Assembly: GCA_039105265.1 (NCBI GenBank)
Contig: JAPFFF010000006.1
Location: 4,278,001-4,342,000, forward strand
Reading direction: 5' to 3'
DNA length: 64,000 nt
DNA from: Tritrichomonas musculus
Taxonomy: Eukaryota > Parabasalia > Tritrichomonadida > Tritrichomonadidae
Both the position numbers and the translations under genes were made by a program. The stretch's first letter is position 1, and each line of letters opens with the position of its first letter. The notes below the pieces were generated by a model, which did no database searches, was not told the DNA's origin, and saw only the letters and a list, made by a program, of their open reading frames with translations. Shown in pieces: positions 17,334 to 28,016 of the stretch.

Positions 17334-20111
17334 ATGGATAAAGATGTTTCTGCACGTCTTCAAGCAGTTAAAGATCGTATCAACAATTTTAGGGAGATAT
17401 TAAAATCGCCTGTCACTTCATCTGATAATAAAAAACATTTCAACTATCAATCACCAAATCTCCCTAAAGTTAGTTTAAATTTAATTAAAAATAATAAACT
17501 TGATTCGTCGGTTATGTCTAAATCAGCATCAAGTTCTGATGAACATTTAGATAATGATTCAGATTATTCGAATGAAGAGAGAAAGCTTAATTATATGGCA
17601 AAAACAAATAAAAGTTGCAAAAACCCCAAACTACGCAAAGAAGGTGCAATGAAAAAGAGCAACCACTCCAATCATCAGCAAAGATCAGCAGCATCAAATC
17701 AACGAGATCTTGATAATTTTAGCGATATCGAAGTTAAATATTTTTCAGATCCTTCAGATTATTTAGATTCAAAAAGTAATCCTAAATCTGCTCCAAAATT
17801 AATTTCGTACAGAAAAGGCAATAAAAAAAATCATTCAAAGAAAAACGATGACAAATTTCTCAAGAAATTACTCAAAGATTTATCAATATCATCATCATCA
17901 TCATCATCTAGTGACGATTATATGAACAATAGAAAATTAGGCCTTCATAATGATAAAAAGAAGAAAAGCAATCGTCATAAAGACGATGATGATTCGTCTA
18001 GTTCTGATATTGAAGAATTTTTAGCCAAGTTGACAAAACCGCCAAGGCCTTCAACTAAACCAAAGACACGAGCCTTTACTGCAAAATTCACAAGCTCGGA
18101 TTCAGACAGTGATTCGGACTCATTTGATGTTTTTTTTACTAACAAAAGAAAGAAAAATAAAATTAAATCAAAACAGTCGCCATCAAAGCCAACAGCAACC
18201 AAAAGCTTTATTACCAATATGCATTTTGATTTATCAGATTCATCCCATGATGATTCTGAATCAAATAGTTTTTATGCTAGTAATTCTGATTTATCTGACT
18301 CAGATGAATCAGACTATTCGGATGATTTGAAAATGCTGAAAAGAAAAGCATCTATACCTTCAAAATTAACAAAAGACAAAAAAAAGACAAAAAAATCAAA
18401 TAGAAAGAGTTCACACAGAAAGAATTTTTCTATTTCATCAAGTGAAGAAGAAGAAGAAGACTTTGATGATTCAGCAGACTTTTTGTCAGATATATCTAAA
18501 AAAACCAAGAAAAAGAGCCAAAAAGCAGCAAGTTCAAAGAAAGATGCATCCAATCATAAAAAGAAGATTGATTTTTATTTTGGCGACGAAGACGAAGAAG
18601 ACGAAGAAGACGAAGAAGACGAAGAAGACGAAGACGAAGACGAAGAAGACGAAGACGAAGAAGCATTTAGAGATGACAATGAAAGAAAAAGCGATTTTCA
18701 AAATCTAAAGAGAAGCAGCAAAAAGAAAGATCAAGATTCTCCAGTTTCATTGACAGATTCCAAAACAATCAATTCGTCTCAAAAGAAAGATCAACATTCA
18801 TTTGTCACAGATTTAATGGAAAGAGAAGAAAAGGAGCCAAGATTGAATAAAATCAGCATAAGCACAAGTTCAAAAGCAAATCAAAGTGCAATGCAAGCCA
18901 GCAATTCAAAAAGTTCGCCAAATACAAGTTCAACAAATAATGCAGAAGAAGAAGAAGAAAAAGATAAAAAAGAAGAAGTTGAAAAAGAGGAGAAAGAAGA
19001 AGAAGAAAAAGAGGAGAAAGAAGAAGAAGAAAAAGAGGAGAAAGAAGAAGAAGAAAAAGAGGAGAAAGAAGAAGAAGAAAAAGAGGAGAAAGAAGAAGAA
19101 GAAAAAGAGGAGAAAGAAGAAGAAGAAAAAGAGGAGAAAGAAGAAGAAGAAAAAGAGGAGAAAGAAGAAAAGGAAAAGAAGATCAAAAAAAAGATGATGA
19201 AAAAGAATATGGTTAAAAAGAAGAAAATAAATAAGAAGACGATGAAAAGGAAGATTGTAAAAAAGAAGAAGATAAAAAAAGTAGAAGAAAAAAAAGAAGA
19301 GATTTGCACTGTGAAGGTGTGTGATGAAAATGATGATTTTGCTGCGAGTGAATTTTACGACTATGATACAATTCAGTGCATTAAAATCATCCGAGAAATA
19401 AGTTTAGACAATTTTACCAAAGTCTTTGAAATCAGCATGAATGATGGCAAAAAATATGCGATGAAGCAACTCAGAAAAGATAAAGTAACTTTTCCTAATT
19501 TGCAGAGATTGCTGGTTGAGTATGACTTTTTGAAATACCTTGATCATCCAGGCATCGTCAAGCCAAATGGAATTTACATGAGTGATGAAAACACCCCTCA
19601 TTTCTTTACTTTTGAGAGCTTCCAAATGAATCTGAGCTCTTTCATCGGCAGCCGAAAGTCACTTTTACCAGAAAAAGCTAGAAAAATCCTTTTTGAAGTT
19701 GCTGACGCAATGAAATATGCGCATGATAAAAATGTAATTCATGGAAATTTGAATCCTTCTCAAATTTTGATTTATGCCATTGAAAAAGTTAAGATTTTGG
19801 GTATAGTTAATGATGACTTCATTTACAACCAAGAACACAGCATTTTCACTGCACCTGAAATCTTAAATAATGATCATTATAACGAAAAAATTGACGTTTA
19901 TTCATTCGGCTTCTTGGTGTATTTTGTAATGAATGATGGAAAATTGCCAGAAATTTCTAGTCAGGACATCCTCTCTGGGAAAAGGCCCCCTATCCCTGAA
20001 AAATTTGACACTTTTTCACAGGAATTAATTGTTTCTTGCTTGAAATCTGATCCTAATGAACGACCAAGTTTTAGTGATATATGCAATTTGTTTAATGAAA
20101 ATTTTGAATAG
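17334..20111 (+). CDS. Acidic-repeat protein with C-terminal pseudokinase domain
   Basis: I start at MDKDVSARLQAVKDRI (17334) rather than 14 codons upstream, because the downstream start opens a helical, well-charged N-terminus; length is then 925 residues. Residues 60-660 are disordered Ser/Asp/Lys-rich sequence with acidic DEE runs and an E/K repeat of about eight KEEKEEEE units, followed by a basic K-rich part. Residues ~680-920 are a protein kinase domain. The lysine in YAMKQL (about 711) is present, but the catalytic loop reads HGNLNPSQI (HRD altered, about 803) and the DFG is replaced by GIVND. TAPEIL and DVYSFGFLVY are typical. It is therefore probably a catalytically dead scaffold, with the acidic region perhaps a nuclear or chromatin-binding tail. 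Confidence 0.85.
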   Translation: MDKDVSARLQAVKDRINNFREILKSPVTSSDNKKHFNYQSPNLPKVSLNLIKNNKLDSSVMSKSASSSDEHLDNDSDYSNEERKLNYMAKTNKSCKNPKLRKEGAMKKSNHSNHQQRSAASNQRDLDNFSDIEVKYFSDPSDYLDSKSNPKSAPKLISYRKGNKKNHSKKNDDKFLKKLLKDLSISSSSSSSSDDYMNNRKLGLHNDKKKKSNRHKDDDDSSSSDIEEFLAKLTKPPRPSTKPKTRAFTAKFTSSDSDSDSDSFDVFFTNKRKKNKIKSKQSPSKPTATKSFITNMHFDLSDSSHDDSESNSFYASNSDLSDSDESDYSDDLKMLKRKASIPSKLTKDKKKTKKSNRKSSHRKNFSISSSEEEEEDFDDSADFLSDISKKTKKKSQKAASSKKDASNHKKKIDFYFGDEDEEDEEDEEDEEDEDEDEEDEDEEAFRDDNERKSDFQNLKRSSKKKDQDSPVSLTDSKTINSSQKKDQHSFVTDLMEREEKEPRLNKISISTSSKANQSAMQASNSKSSPNTSSTNNAEEEEEKDKKEEVEKEEKEEEEKEEKEEEEKEEKEEEEKEEKEEEEKEEKEEEEKEEKEEEEKEEKEEEEKEEKEEKEKKIKKKMMKKNMVKKKKINKKTMKRKIVKKKKIKKVEEKKEEICTVKVCDENDDFAASEFYDYDTIQCIKIIREISLDNFTKVFEISMNDGKKYAMKQLRKDKVTFPNLQRLLVEYDFLKYLDHPGIVKPNGIYMSDENTPHFFTFESFQMNLSSFIGSRKSLLPEKARKILFEVADAMKYAHDKNVIHGNLNPSQILIYAIEKVKILGIVNDDFIYNQEHSIFTAPEILNNDHYNEKIDVYSFGFLVYFVMNDGKLPEISSQDILSGKRPPIPEKFDTFSQELIVSCLKSDPNERPSFSDICNLFNENFE
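18979..19170 (+). repeat. 24-bp coding minisatellite (KEEKEEEE units)
   Basis: About eight near-identical 24-bp units (GAGGAGAAAGAAGAAGAAGA start) encode K-E-E-K-E-E-E-E inside the pseudokinase gene. The near identity at the DNA level means recent expansion or homogenisation. An upstream GACGAAGAA run (about 18583-18665) is a second, simpler acidic repeat. Confidence 0.9.
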
Positions 20112-20517
20112 AAAAATTGAAAAGTATTCAATTATAATTCAATACTCCCTCAATTTTAAAAAATTGACCTAATTAAAAAATTATCTCACATTTTTTTATA
20201 ATTACTTATTTGATATATTTTTCTGCTTTTCATTGAAGAAGCTAATATCAATACTATTATTTAAAAAAAAATTAAAAACTTACATAATTTTTAAAGAAGT
20301 TGATACATTTAATATTGGATGCATAACTTCAAAATTTTGTTTTTCAACTGTCAAATATAATGGTGATTTATCTTGTTAATTAAAACAAAATTCACTCATT
20401 CTAAAAGTGATTAAATTATTTTTAGTTTTGATATTACAAATTTAATCTTTTTCAGAATTTCACTTCACTTTAAATGACTTATAAACGACTTTAAAAACTT
20501 TTCAATGGATTTTTATT
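20112..20517. other. Intergenic, AT-rich, no feature seen
   Basis: This gap separates converging ends of the pseudokinase gene and the minus-strand pseudogene. Only short self-complementary AT stretches are seen. Confidence 0.5.
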
Positions 20518-21915
20518 TTATAGCAGAATATAAATATCATCATTTTTATTCATATGAAACATTGAATAAAAAAAAAGTTTTGGTCCGACCCAGATTGCAG
20601 AATGAATTATTTCAGGTGAAGGAATGAGATGGCCGAATATTTCCCTTACTTTATGCATCAATGACATAACAAATTTTAAGTTAACAATTATGTTTGATGA
20701 TGTTCCAAGGTAGACTGTTTCTAACTGAATATTTCCTAATATTTTTACATTTGATTGGCTTTTCTTATCGCTCCCATTACTTCTGCTTGAGCCACCATCA
20801 TCTTCCCCTTCTTTACTTTCGTTATCATCTGGTTCTTCAGTGCCTGTGTTTCCTCCATTATTATCTCCATTTCCATTGTCACCTGTGCTGTTTTGTTGTT
20901 GTTTCAAATATGCTTTCAAAACATTGTTGATTCACAAATACCATATCCATTTTGATCACTAGTAACTTTTGAAGCCCACTGCTTGCATACATTTAAGGAG
21001 AAAATATCGTTTTTTTCGGAGATAATATCAATTGTTTCTTGCTCTGCTTGAAGAGTTGCTCCACTCTTCTTTTTGTGAATCTTGAATGACAATGGAACTT
21101 ATGTAACATTTTCACCAAAGTTGATATATGATTTCTTCTTTTGTGGCCCATCAAAGAATATTTCCAAGTTTGCTTTTTCAATGTTAACATGGGTTATTCT
21201 AATATAAGAATTCAGCTCAAGGTTCAATTCACCAGCAACAGTTATACCTGTGAGAATTGGCTCAGAATTTGCTTGAACCTTGACTCTTTTTGATCTCACA
21301 GAAATTGATGATTCATATTGCACTTCAAGTTTTGGATTTGAATTTTAAAAGTCAATTCCTGATTCAGAGTCAGTTTTTGAATTACCGATAACAGTGACTT
21401 TTTCTAGCTCAATTATGTCTTTTGTTATTGATTCAAGTGGAATCATTGTTGTTGTTAATGGTCCTACTTTTAATGATAACTTGGTATCATTAGAAGAATC
21501 AATTGCAAGTGGAACATTTCCTCCTTGAACCACAAAATTAATATTAGCTTTTTCTTTAAGAACGAGAACCAATTTATTTTCTTTTCTATCTTCTGTTGCG
21601 GTCAATTGAATGTTTTCTTTTTCATTTCTAATTGTTGCCACAATGCAGTCGTTTCCAACAATTGTATCATACTGTTTATCTTTGGAATCTTTAAGCTTTT
21701 CAGTTGTAATTGTAACCATTCCATTTGTATCATCTTTACTAACACATTCATTGCATTCTTTCTCCGAGCTTACTCTGATAAAAGGTTCTTGTGGCAGATC
21801 TGTGCAAACGTTATTATTTCCAACACAATTACATCCTGGTGGACATGAAGAAATCACTGGTGAAAGTGAACATGATGGAGAAGGGGTCGGAACAGGACTT
21901 GGTGAAGGATTTTTA
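20518..21915 (-). pseudogene. Decayed surface-like protein gene of unknown family
   Basis: Minus-strand coding fragments in more than one frame run from about 21915 to 20518. The 5' part has a Pro/Ser linker ([18 protein letters not shown]) and a cysteine cluster (SCPPGCNCVGNNNVC), followed by about 150 residues of beta-rich T/V sequence and, after a stop near 21348 and another near 21100, more of the same character. The last fragment has an acidic Asn/Gly/Ser stretch (NGDNNGGNTGTEEPDD). The linker and cysteine style suit a secreted or surface protein. The first codons are missing: the frame meets the divergent LysM pseudogene. I do not recognise the family. Confidence 0.6.
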
Positions 21916-21924
21916 TCAATCGAA

Positions 21925-23189
21925 ATGTTACAAAAACTAAGTATGATACAACAGTTTCAGCCATTTGTGCTCTTAATGGAATTACAAATGCAAACAACAT
22001 TAAAATTGGTCAAGTTATTAAAATCCCTAGTTCTGGTGGTTCTCCATCTGATTCTTATATCACATATACAATCAAAAGTGGAGATACTCTTTCAGAAATT
22101 GCTCTCAAATACGGTACAACTGTTTCAGCTATATGCTCACTAAATGGAATTTTTAATGCAAACAACATCTAAGTTGGACAAGTCATTAAGATTCCACATT
22201 CTAGCTCTGGCGGATCTTCCTCTGATTCATATATCACTTACACAGTCAAATGAGGAGACACACTTTCAGAAATAGCAGCCAAACACGGCACAACTGTTTC
22301 TGTTCTTTGCTCGCTTAATGGAATCACAAATGCAAACAACATCAATGTTGGCCAAGTTCTTAAAATTCCAAGTTCTAGCTCTGGTTCTGGCTCAGGTTCA
22401 GACACAAGTGGTTCTTCATCACCATCTAGTTCATACATCACCATCAAAATCAAAAGTGGAGACACACTTTCAGGAATTGCTGTCAAATACCGCACTACTG
22501 TTTCAACTCTCTGTTCAATAAATAAGATTTCTAACTCGAACAAAATAAATGTTGGCCAAGTGATAAAAATACCACGATCTGGTTCGAGTCAGGGTTCAAG
22601 TTCTGAGGGTTCATCTTCATCTGACGATTCTTCGTCTTCATCAGGTGGTTCTTCTCCTCCAGGAGGCAGTTTTTCAGGCACAATCACAATGGAACAAATG
22701 AGAAGCATGGGCTGGCATCTGACTGATTCACAACTTTCTGATCTCAACAGGTGTTGTAAAATGTTTGATATCACAACATCTAAGCGCATCAGGCACTTCA
22801 TTGCACAATGTTCGCACGAGTCAAGCTGTGGATTTTACACAAAAAAAATTGCATCTGGTGAAGAATACAATAATCGCCCAAAACTCGGCAATATTTATCC
22901 TGGTGATGGGCAATGTTACAAAGGAGGCGGATATGTCCAACTGACTGGCAGAAACAACTACAGAGACTTTGCAAATTACATCGGTGACCAAGATGTCATG
23001 CTTGGCGTTGATTATGTCGCTGCTCACTATCCATGGACATCGGCTGGCTACTGGTGGTACCAAAATGGAATGAATGCTCGATGTGACAAAGGTGCTACGG
23101 TTGAACAAATTACTTTTAAGGTAAATGGCGGCTATAATGGTCTTGAAGACCTTCGAAAATACTACAAACGTGCATGTAATATTTTCTGA
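21925..23189 (+). pseudogene. LysM-repeat GH19-type glycan hydrolase gene, broken in the LysM part
   Basis: About four LysM repeats are seen ([20 protein letters not shown], then [18 protein letters not shown] ends) joined by Ser/Gly linkers. A C-terminal GH19/lysozyme-like domain follows, with [10 protein letters not shown] (catalytic Glu), [13 protein letters not shown] and [12 protein letters not shown]. In-frame stops at 22170 and 22251 interrupt the second and third LysM, and the 5' end with any signal peptide is missing. The catalytic domain frame is intact from 22254 on. Family members cut chitin or peptidoglycan. In parabasalids such cell-wall hydrolases are thought to come from bacteria by transfer. 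A shorter protein could still be made from 22560, but it would lack a signal peptide. Confidence 0.85.
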
Positions 23190-23355
23190 ATTTAAAACAT
23201 TCGTAAAATATAATAAACATAACTTTTTATTATTATGATATCAAACTCATTTAGTATTTGGCCCAACAATTTTATGATGAGATTATTAATAAACAAACAA
23301 ATAGATAAAAATGATATAAAATTTCACTTTATTTCTATGATAAATAACGAATCAA

Positions 23356-25443
23356 TCAAGCATCTAATTGATCATTCAATGGGATTTCATGTCTCTGAGG
23401 TTGCTGTTCTGGAGCTTGATTCCTTTTTGGAACAACAACCAAGAACCAAATGCAAAGGAAAATAATAAGAGCGGCAACAACAATGCATGCAATAACAATT
23501 CCTGCAATTGCACCACCAGATAATTTGTGATTTTTCTTCTTGTTATTGTTGCCAAATGCATTATTAGACATATTTACATCAGGTGAATCAATATTTGGTG
23601 ATTGAAGAGCACTACAGCCGGAGAATGCATTTTGACCAACAACAGCTTTTCCGTCAGCATGAACATTCATTTGGCTGAGAGCTTTGCTGTCTTGGAAAGA
23701 GTTTTCTCCAATGTCAACACTTCCTTTTGTGTTTACATTGACACTTGTTAAGCGATCACATTCTTTAAACGAACCTTTTTTGAATGTAATGACGCTTGGA
23801 TCTTCAAGAATAAATGATGAATTGGTATTGTTTGCCCATGTAACATTTAATTCTTTGATTTCTGATTCTTCAAATGCATCAAGTCCGAATGTTACATCTG
23901 AAGCACATCGAATTATGAGAGTAGATAAATTTGTGCAATCTTGAAATGCTTCCTGATCAAACAAGATATTTCCGTTTGATTCAAGTCTTATCATTGAGAC
24001 TCTAGATTCTTCAAATGCTTGAAGAGCAAATGTGATATTTCCCAAACAAAAAGCATCAAAGTTTTTCAATGATTTTGTTTCTTCAAATGATTGTTGGTCG
24101 AAGTAAATTGAGCCATTTGTGTATAAGCTCATTGAATTAACATGAGAGTCAATAAATGATTTAAGATTAAATGTAATGTCATCATTTGCACGAATAGTGA
24201 AATTCGTCAAATTCTTAGTGTGATCGAAAGATTCTTGGCCAAAATCAATTGTGCCATTTGTAACGAGAGTCATTGTGATTACATTTGAATTGATAAAAGA
24301 CTTGAGATCGAATTCAATTCCATTTTTTGCAATAACATCAAGGTGATTAAGATTGGGTGTTTTTTGGAAAGATTGCTGGTCAAAAACTGCATTGCCATCA
24401 CATCTTACATAGCATTCAGTGATCTTTGAATCTGTGAATGATTTCAATGTTGCAATGAAATTTCCTTTTGTTTCAACGACGAGTTTTTTGAAGCTCTTTA
24501 CATGTTGCATTGCCTGCTGGCCAATTGAAATGTCTGCAACACCTCTCAATATGACATCATCAATTGATGAATCAATGAAAGACTTTAGGCCAAATGTTAT
24601 TCCAGATTGTTTTGACTCGATTTCAAGAGAGGTGATGTTGAAGCAATCTTCAAATGATTGTTGTCCAATTGAAACTTGATCGTTGGCTTCAATGTGAATA
24701 GCTCGAATAGATGAATTCAAAAATGATTTGAGACCAATATCAACAGTTCCATTTGAGGTAAGATTGACAATGGAAGTCTTCGTTGACTGTTGAAAACTCG
24801 ATTGTCCAATTGAAATTTTATTGCCTGCATAAAATTGAATTTCACCAACTTCAGCGTAGGCAAATGGCTCCAAACCAACATTTATTGAATTTTTGGCTTC
24901 AATATGAAATACTTCAATTCCTTTGGCTTGCTGAAAAGCATATTGATCGAAAATAACATTATTGGCTCTAACAATAATTTTGCGTACGTATGATTGTAGA
25001 GCTGTTTCAGCACCAAATGAAACATCTCCTGTAACATTGATATCGAATTCTTCAATTTTCATTGTAATAAAGTTTGCCATATTTGATTGATAACTTGATC
25101 CTTGATATTTGATACTGAGAGACGTAGCTGATGAAAAACTTCCTGGTTCTATATTTAATTTGGGAGAATTGAGTGTAACAGAATTAATAGCGGAGCATCC
25201 TGTGAATGAATTTGCATTAATTGATATTTGATTAGCAGTTATTGATATGTTTTGAAGAGAAGAAAAGCCTTGAAAAGCATTATCTTGTATTGTAACATCT
25301 TCTTCAGATGTAATTACGCATGATGTTGAAGTATTATAATCCATTGTAAGATTTGTATCAATTATAGATTCGTTGTCTATAACTAATATTGACCCTTGTA
25401 AATTAATTGTCGCAGTAGCTAGATATGCTAGAATTATGAACAT
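23356..25443 (-). CDS. BspA-like leucine-rich-repeat surface protein, single membrane span
   Basis: This 695-residue protein begins with a signal peptide (MFIILAYLATATINLQ). About 24 repeats of roughly 23 residues follow, of the LRR_5/TpLRR type, in which I-x-F-x2-x-S-F and Q-S-F/K-S-F pairs alternate. The C-terminal part has a membrane span near residues 645-670 (AGIVIACIVVAALIIFLCIW) and a short tail with Pro/Gln-rich sequence (EQQPQRHEIPLNDQLDA). BspA-like proteins form a large parabasalid surface family linked to adhesion to host or bacterial surfaces. A TCATTT Inr lies about 16 nt upstream. The repeat is intact with no break seen. Confidence 0.9.
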   Translation of the reverse strand: MFIILAYLATATINLQGSILVIDNESIIDTNLTMDYNTSTSCVITSEEDVTIQDNAFQGFSSLQNISITANQISINANSFTGCSAINSVTLNSPKLNIEPGSFSSATSLSIKYQGSSYQSNMANFITMKIEEFDINVTGDVSFGAETALQSYVRKIIVRANNVIFDQYAFQQAKGIEVFHIEAKNSINVGLEPFAYAEVGEIQFYAGNKISIGQSSFQQSTKTSIVNLTSNGTVDIGLKSFLNSSIRAIHIEANDQVSIGQQSFEDCFNITSLEIESKQSGITFGLKSFIDSSIDDVILRGVADISIGQQAMQHVKSFKKLVVETKGNFIATLKSFTDSKITECYVRCDGNAVFDQQSFQKTPNLNHLDVIAKNGIEFDLKSFINSNVITMTLVTNGTIDFGQESFDHTKNLTNFTIRANDDITFNLKSFIDSHVNSMSLYTNGSIYFDQQSFEETKSLKNFDAFCLGNITFALQAFEESRVSMIRLESNGNILFDQEAFQDCTNLSTLIIRCASDVTFGLDAFEESEIKELNVTWANNTNSSFILEDPSVITFKKGSFKECDRLTSVNVNTKGSVDIGENSFQDSKALSQMNVHADGKAVVGQNAFSGCSALQSPNIDSPDVNMSNNAFGNNNKKKNHKLSGGAIAGIVIACIVVAALIIFLCIWFLVVVPKRNQAPEQQPQRHEIPLNDQLDA

Positions 25444-26066
25444 TTAAATTTAAAAAATGAAGTAAATGTTTATCATTATTATCTTTTATTTCAATTTTTT
25501 TTTTATTTAATACACTTTCAAAGGTATAAAAACTTTTTGATATATATCTTGAATAAATCATTCAATTTAATAAATATTAAAAAATTATATATGGTAATAA
25601 ATAATAATAAATAAAACTATTAATATTATAATAATAAAATAATTATATCTTAAAAGCTAATTTAATTCTAAAACAATAGTAAGTATCATATATTACTTAA
25701 AAAATAAAAAAGATCTTAATAAAATAAAAAAAAAGCCACTTTTTACATGAAAATAAAATATAAAAAAAAATATATTTTGAGTTTATCTTCCTTTCATCCA
25801 AATTAAAAAAACTCAATCATGAATATCAATATTTATGTACTAATACTACTTTTAAAAATAATATAAATCAAAATGAAAGCCAAAAAGAAAACTATTTGTT
25901 TTTTCAATAGCAAGAATATTGCATAATTTTACGAAATATGTTAAAAAAAAAAAAAAAACTATTGTATAATAATAATTAATGATATCTTTATTTAAAACAT
26001 GTATATGGAGCATTTGACAGAACAAGTAGAATGACCTATTAAGTAATTACATAATATTAAAATATT
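25444..26066. other. Intergenic, AT-rich, no gene seen
   Basis: Poly-A and poly-T tracts dominate, including a run of 15 A near 25950. The 3' end of the ankyrin gene at 26067 and the promoter of the BspA-like gene (TCATTT near 25460) border the gap. Confidence 0.5.
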
Positions 26067-27782
26067 TTATAAAGAACGTAATTCTTGAATAATGTCTTTT
26101 AAAACATTCATTAAATCTTCGCTAAATTCATGAAAAGAAGAGGTTTGCTTTCTAATATCTTCAACCATTTCATCATTTGACATTTCATCATTTTTCCTAA
26201 TAAAGTATTTCAATAATATTTTCGAAATCAACAAAATATTTTTTGAAAGGCAAAAAATCAAAAGATTGTAATAATTCTTATCAATAGAAATAGAAAAATG
26301 ATCGATTATGTATTTTACAGCGTAAGAATTCCCTTTAATTATTCCCAAATGGAAACCATTTGCGTTATATTTCGAGTCTTTCCAACCAATATTAAAACCA
26401 TGATGATTACAAAACATCTTAATGATTTTCATGTCTGAATGTAATGCGCAAGCGCATTGGAAAGGTGTAAAAATTCCTTTTCCAGGATTATTTATATCGA
26501 TATCAGGATGATTTAAAAAAATTCCAACGGCCTTAACGTTCTCCCTTTGAATTGCCTTAATCAGAAGGGGAAACTTTTCATCATCAGGCAAAGAATTATA
26601 ATTAACATCAATATCGCCATATTTCATTAATTCTCTCAAGAAGAAGCAAGACGGATCGTCAAAAGAAAAAAGCAAAATTGAATTGATCGTTTTGCTCACA
26701 AAAAGTGGATTTTTTCTGAAGAACGGAATCAAAATGAATTTCAGAAAGATGAAATTAGATGATGCAAAAGTGTTTTTAATCATATTGAAAATCTTATCGT
26801 CGTCCTCACAATTTTCTAAGAATTCAATACTGTAATTATCCAGAGCATATTCGGTCAGATCAAAATTCCAACTTGAAATTGAGCAAAAGAAAGATTCTCT
26901 GCCGAATTCATCATTGGCTTTAGACTCAAAAATATGGATGATGTCGTTGTTTCTCAGCGAGATTGAGTTGTAGATGACTCTCTCTGTAATTGCAACGTCA
27001 TTCATCACCAAATACTTGACAATTTTTACAGCATTGAAGTAGATGGCATATTCAATGAAAGAGATTTCTTTTGAATCACGAAAATGGTTTTCAATAAGTG
27101 ACTCAGAAATTTTTGAGTCAATTGAAATATTTGAATTCGATAGAATTTTCTGAAAAGAGTCAATATCGTCAGTTTTTAAGGCAAGTCGAAGAGGATTCGT
27201 TTCAATCTCTTTGTACGAAGGATCGGTGTAATCATTCGAGCTTCTCAAAAAATTGAAATATTTACATCTCAACTTTTTGAATTCAGAAAGATATTCATCT
27301 GAAAAAGTTTTATTAAACATGCTTTTTATTTCTTGCTCATAGATTTCCGGCTCTTTCTCAATTATTTCTGGAAGAAAATATTCTGTGACGGGTAAAGAAT
27401 TCGGCCTCCGACTAACCTGTATAATTTTATCTATTGATATTAGATTTTCTTCGTAAAACCAAAGCTTGAGATAGAAAAGGCCACCTGAAATAACCCAGAA
27501 AAAAGTTTGTTCATCCTGTAAATATGTTTTAATTGGTTCCATTATTCTTTCAAATAATTTGATTGCATTGCCTTTGCATGAATGAATGTAATTTCGTGAA
27601 TAATGTGTAAATAATTGACATATCATCATTAAATCTTCTTTTTGATTGAGGTAATTAATTGGAATATGATTTATTAAATTTTCTATTTTTTCATCTGATG
27701 AATTGGGTTCTAATTCCATTAAATCGTTCTCAATTTGCACAAAAACGTCGATTTTCTCATCATTGTTAAAAATATTTTCCAT
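26067..27782 (-). CDS. DUF3447-type ankyrin-repeat protein
   Basis: The protein has 571 residues. The N-terminal helical part matches the style of parabasalid DUF3447 proteins, and ankyrin-like repeats begin about residue 195 (NPLRLALKTDDIDSF, then FIEYAIYFNAVKIVKYL, and later PFQCACALHSDMKIIK and GFHLGIIKGNSYAVKYII). The repeats are degenerate, as usual in this family. Ankyrin proteins of this type are among the largest parabasalid gene families and mediate protein contacts; the partner is unknown. A TCATTTT initiator lies just upstream of the ATG. No break is visible. Confidence 0.85.
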   Translation of the reverse strand: MENIFNNDEKIDVFVQIENDLMELEPNSSDEKIENLINHIPINYLNQKEDLMMICQLFTHYSRNYIHSCKGNAIKLFERIMEPIKTYLQDEQTFFWVISGGLFYLKLWFYEENLISIDKIIQVSRRPNSLPVTEYFLPEIIEKEPEIYEQEIKSMFNKTFSDEYLSEFKKLRCKYFNFLRSSNDYTDPSYKEIETNPLRLALKTDDIDSFQKILSNSNISIDSKISESLIENHFRDSKEISFIEYAIYFNAVKIVKYLVMNDVAITERVIYNSISLRNNDIIHIFESKANDEFGRESFFCSISSWNFDLTEYALDNYSIEFLENCEDDDKIFNMIKNTFASSNFIFLKFILIPFFRKNPLFVSKTINSILLFSFDDPSCFFLRELMKYGDIDVNYNSLPDDEKFPLLIKAIQRENVKAVGIFLNHPDIDINNPGKGIFTPFQCACALHSDMKIIKMFCNHHGFNIGWKDSKYNANGFHLGIIKGNSYAVKYIIDHFSISIDKNYYNLLIFCLSKNILLISKILLKYFIRKNDEMSNDEMVEDIRKQTSSFHEFSEDLMNVLKDIIQELRSL

Positions 27783-28016
27783 TCTTTCAAAATAAAAAAT
27801 GAATAAATTTTCGTAAATTATTCAATTCATGCCAAAATTTTCATTCAAAAACTCAAAAGTAAAGAAATTTCTACCATAAAAAAAATAGCAGAAAGAATGA
27901 CCTAATTATAAGATGATTTTAATAATTGGGAAAAGAAAAAAAAAGAGAAACATTCACTTATATAAAAAAAATAAAAAAGAAATTAAAAAATTACCATTTA
28001 TCCTAAACAAACAACA

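Noticed and set aside
18881-19310. Minus-strand S/F-rich frame opposite the acidic repeat
   Set aside because: It is the antisense of the KEE repeat and carries no independent signal.
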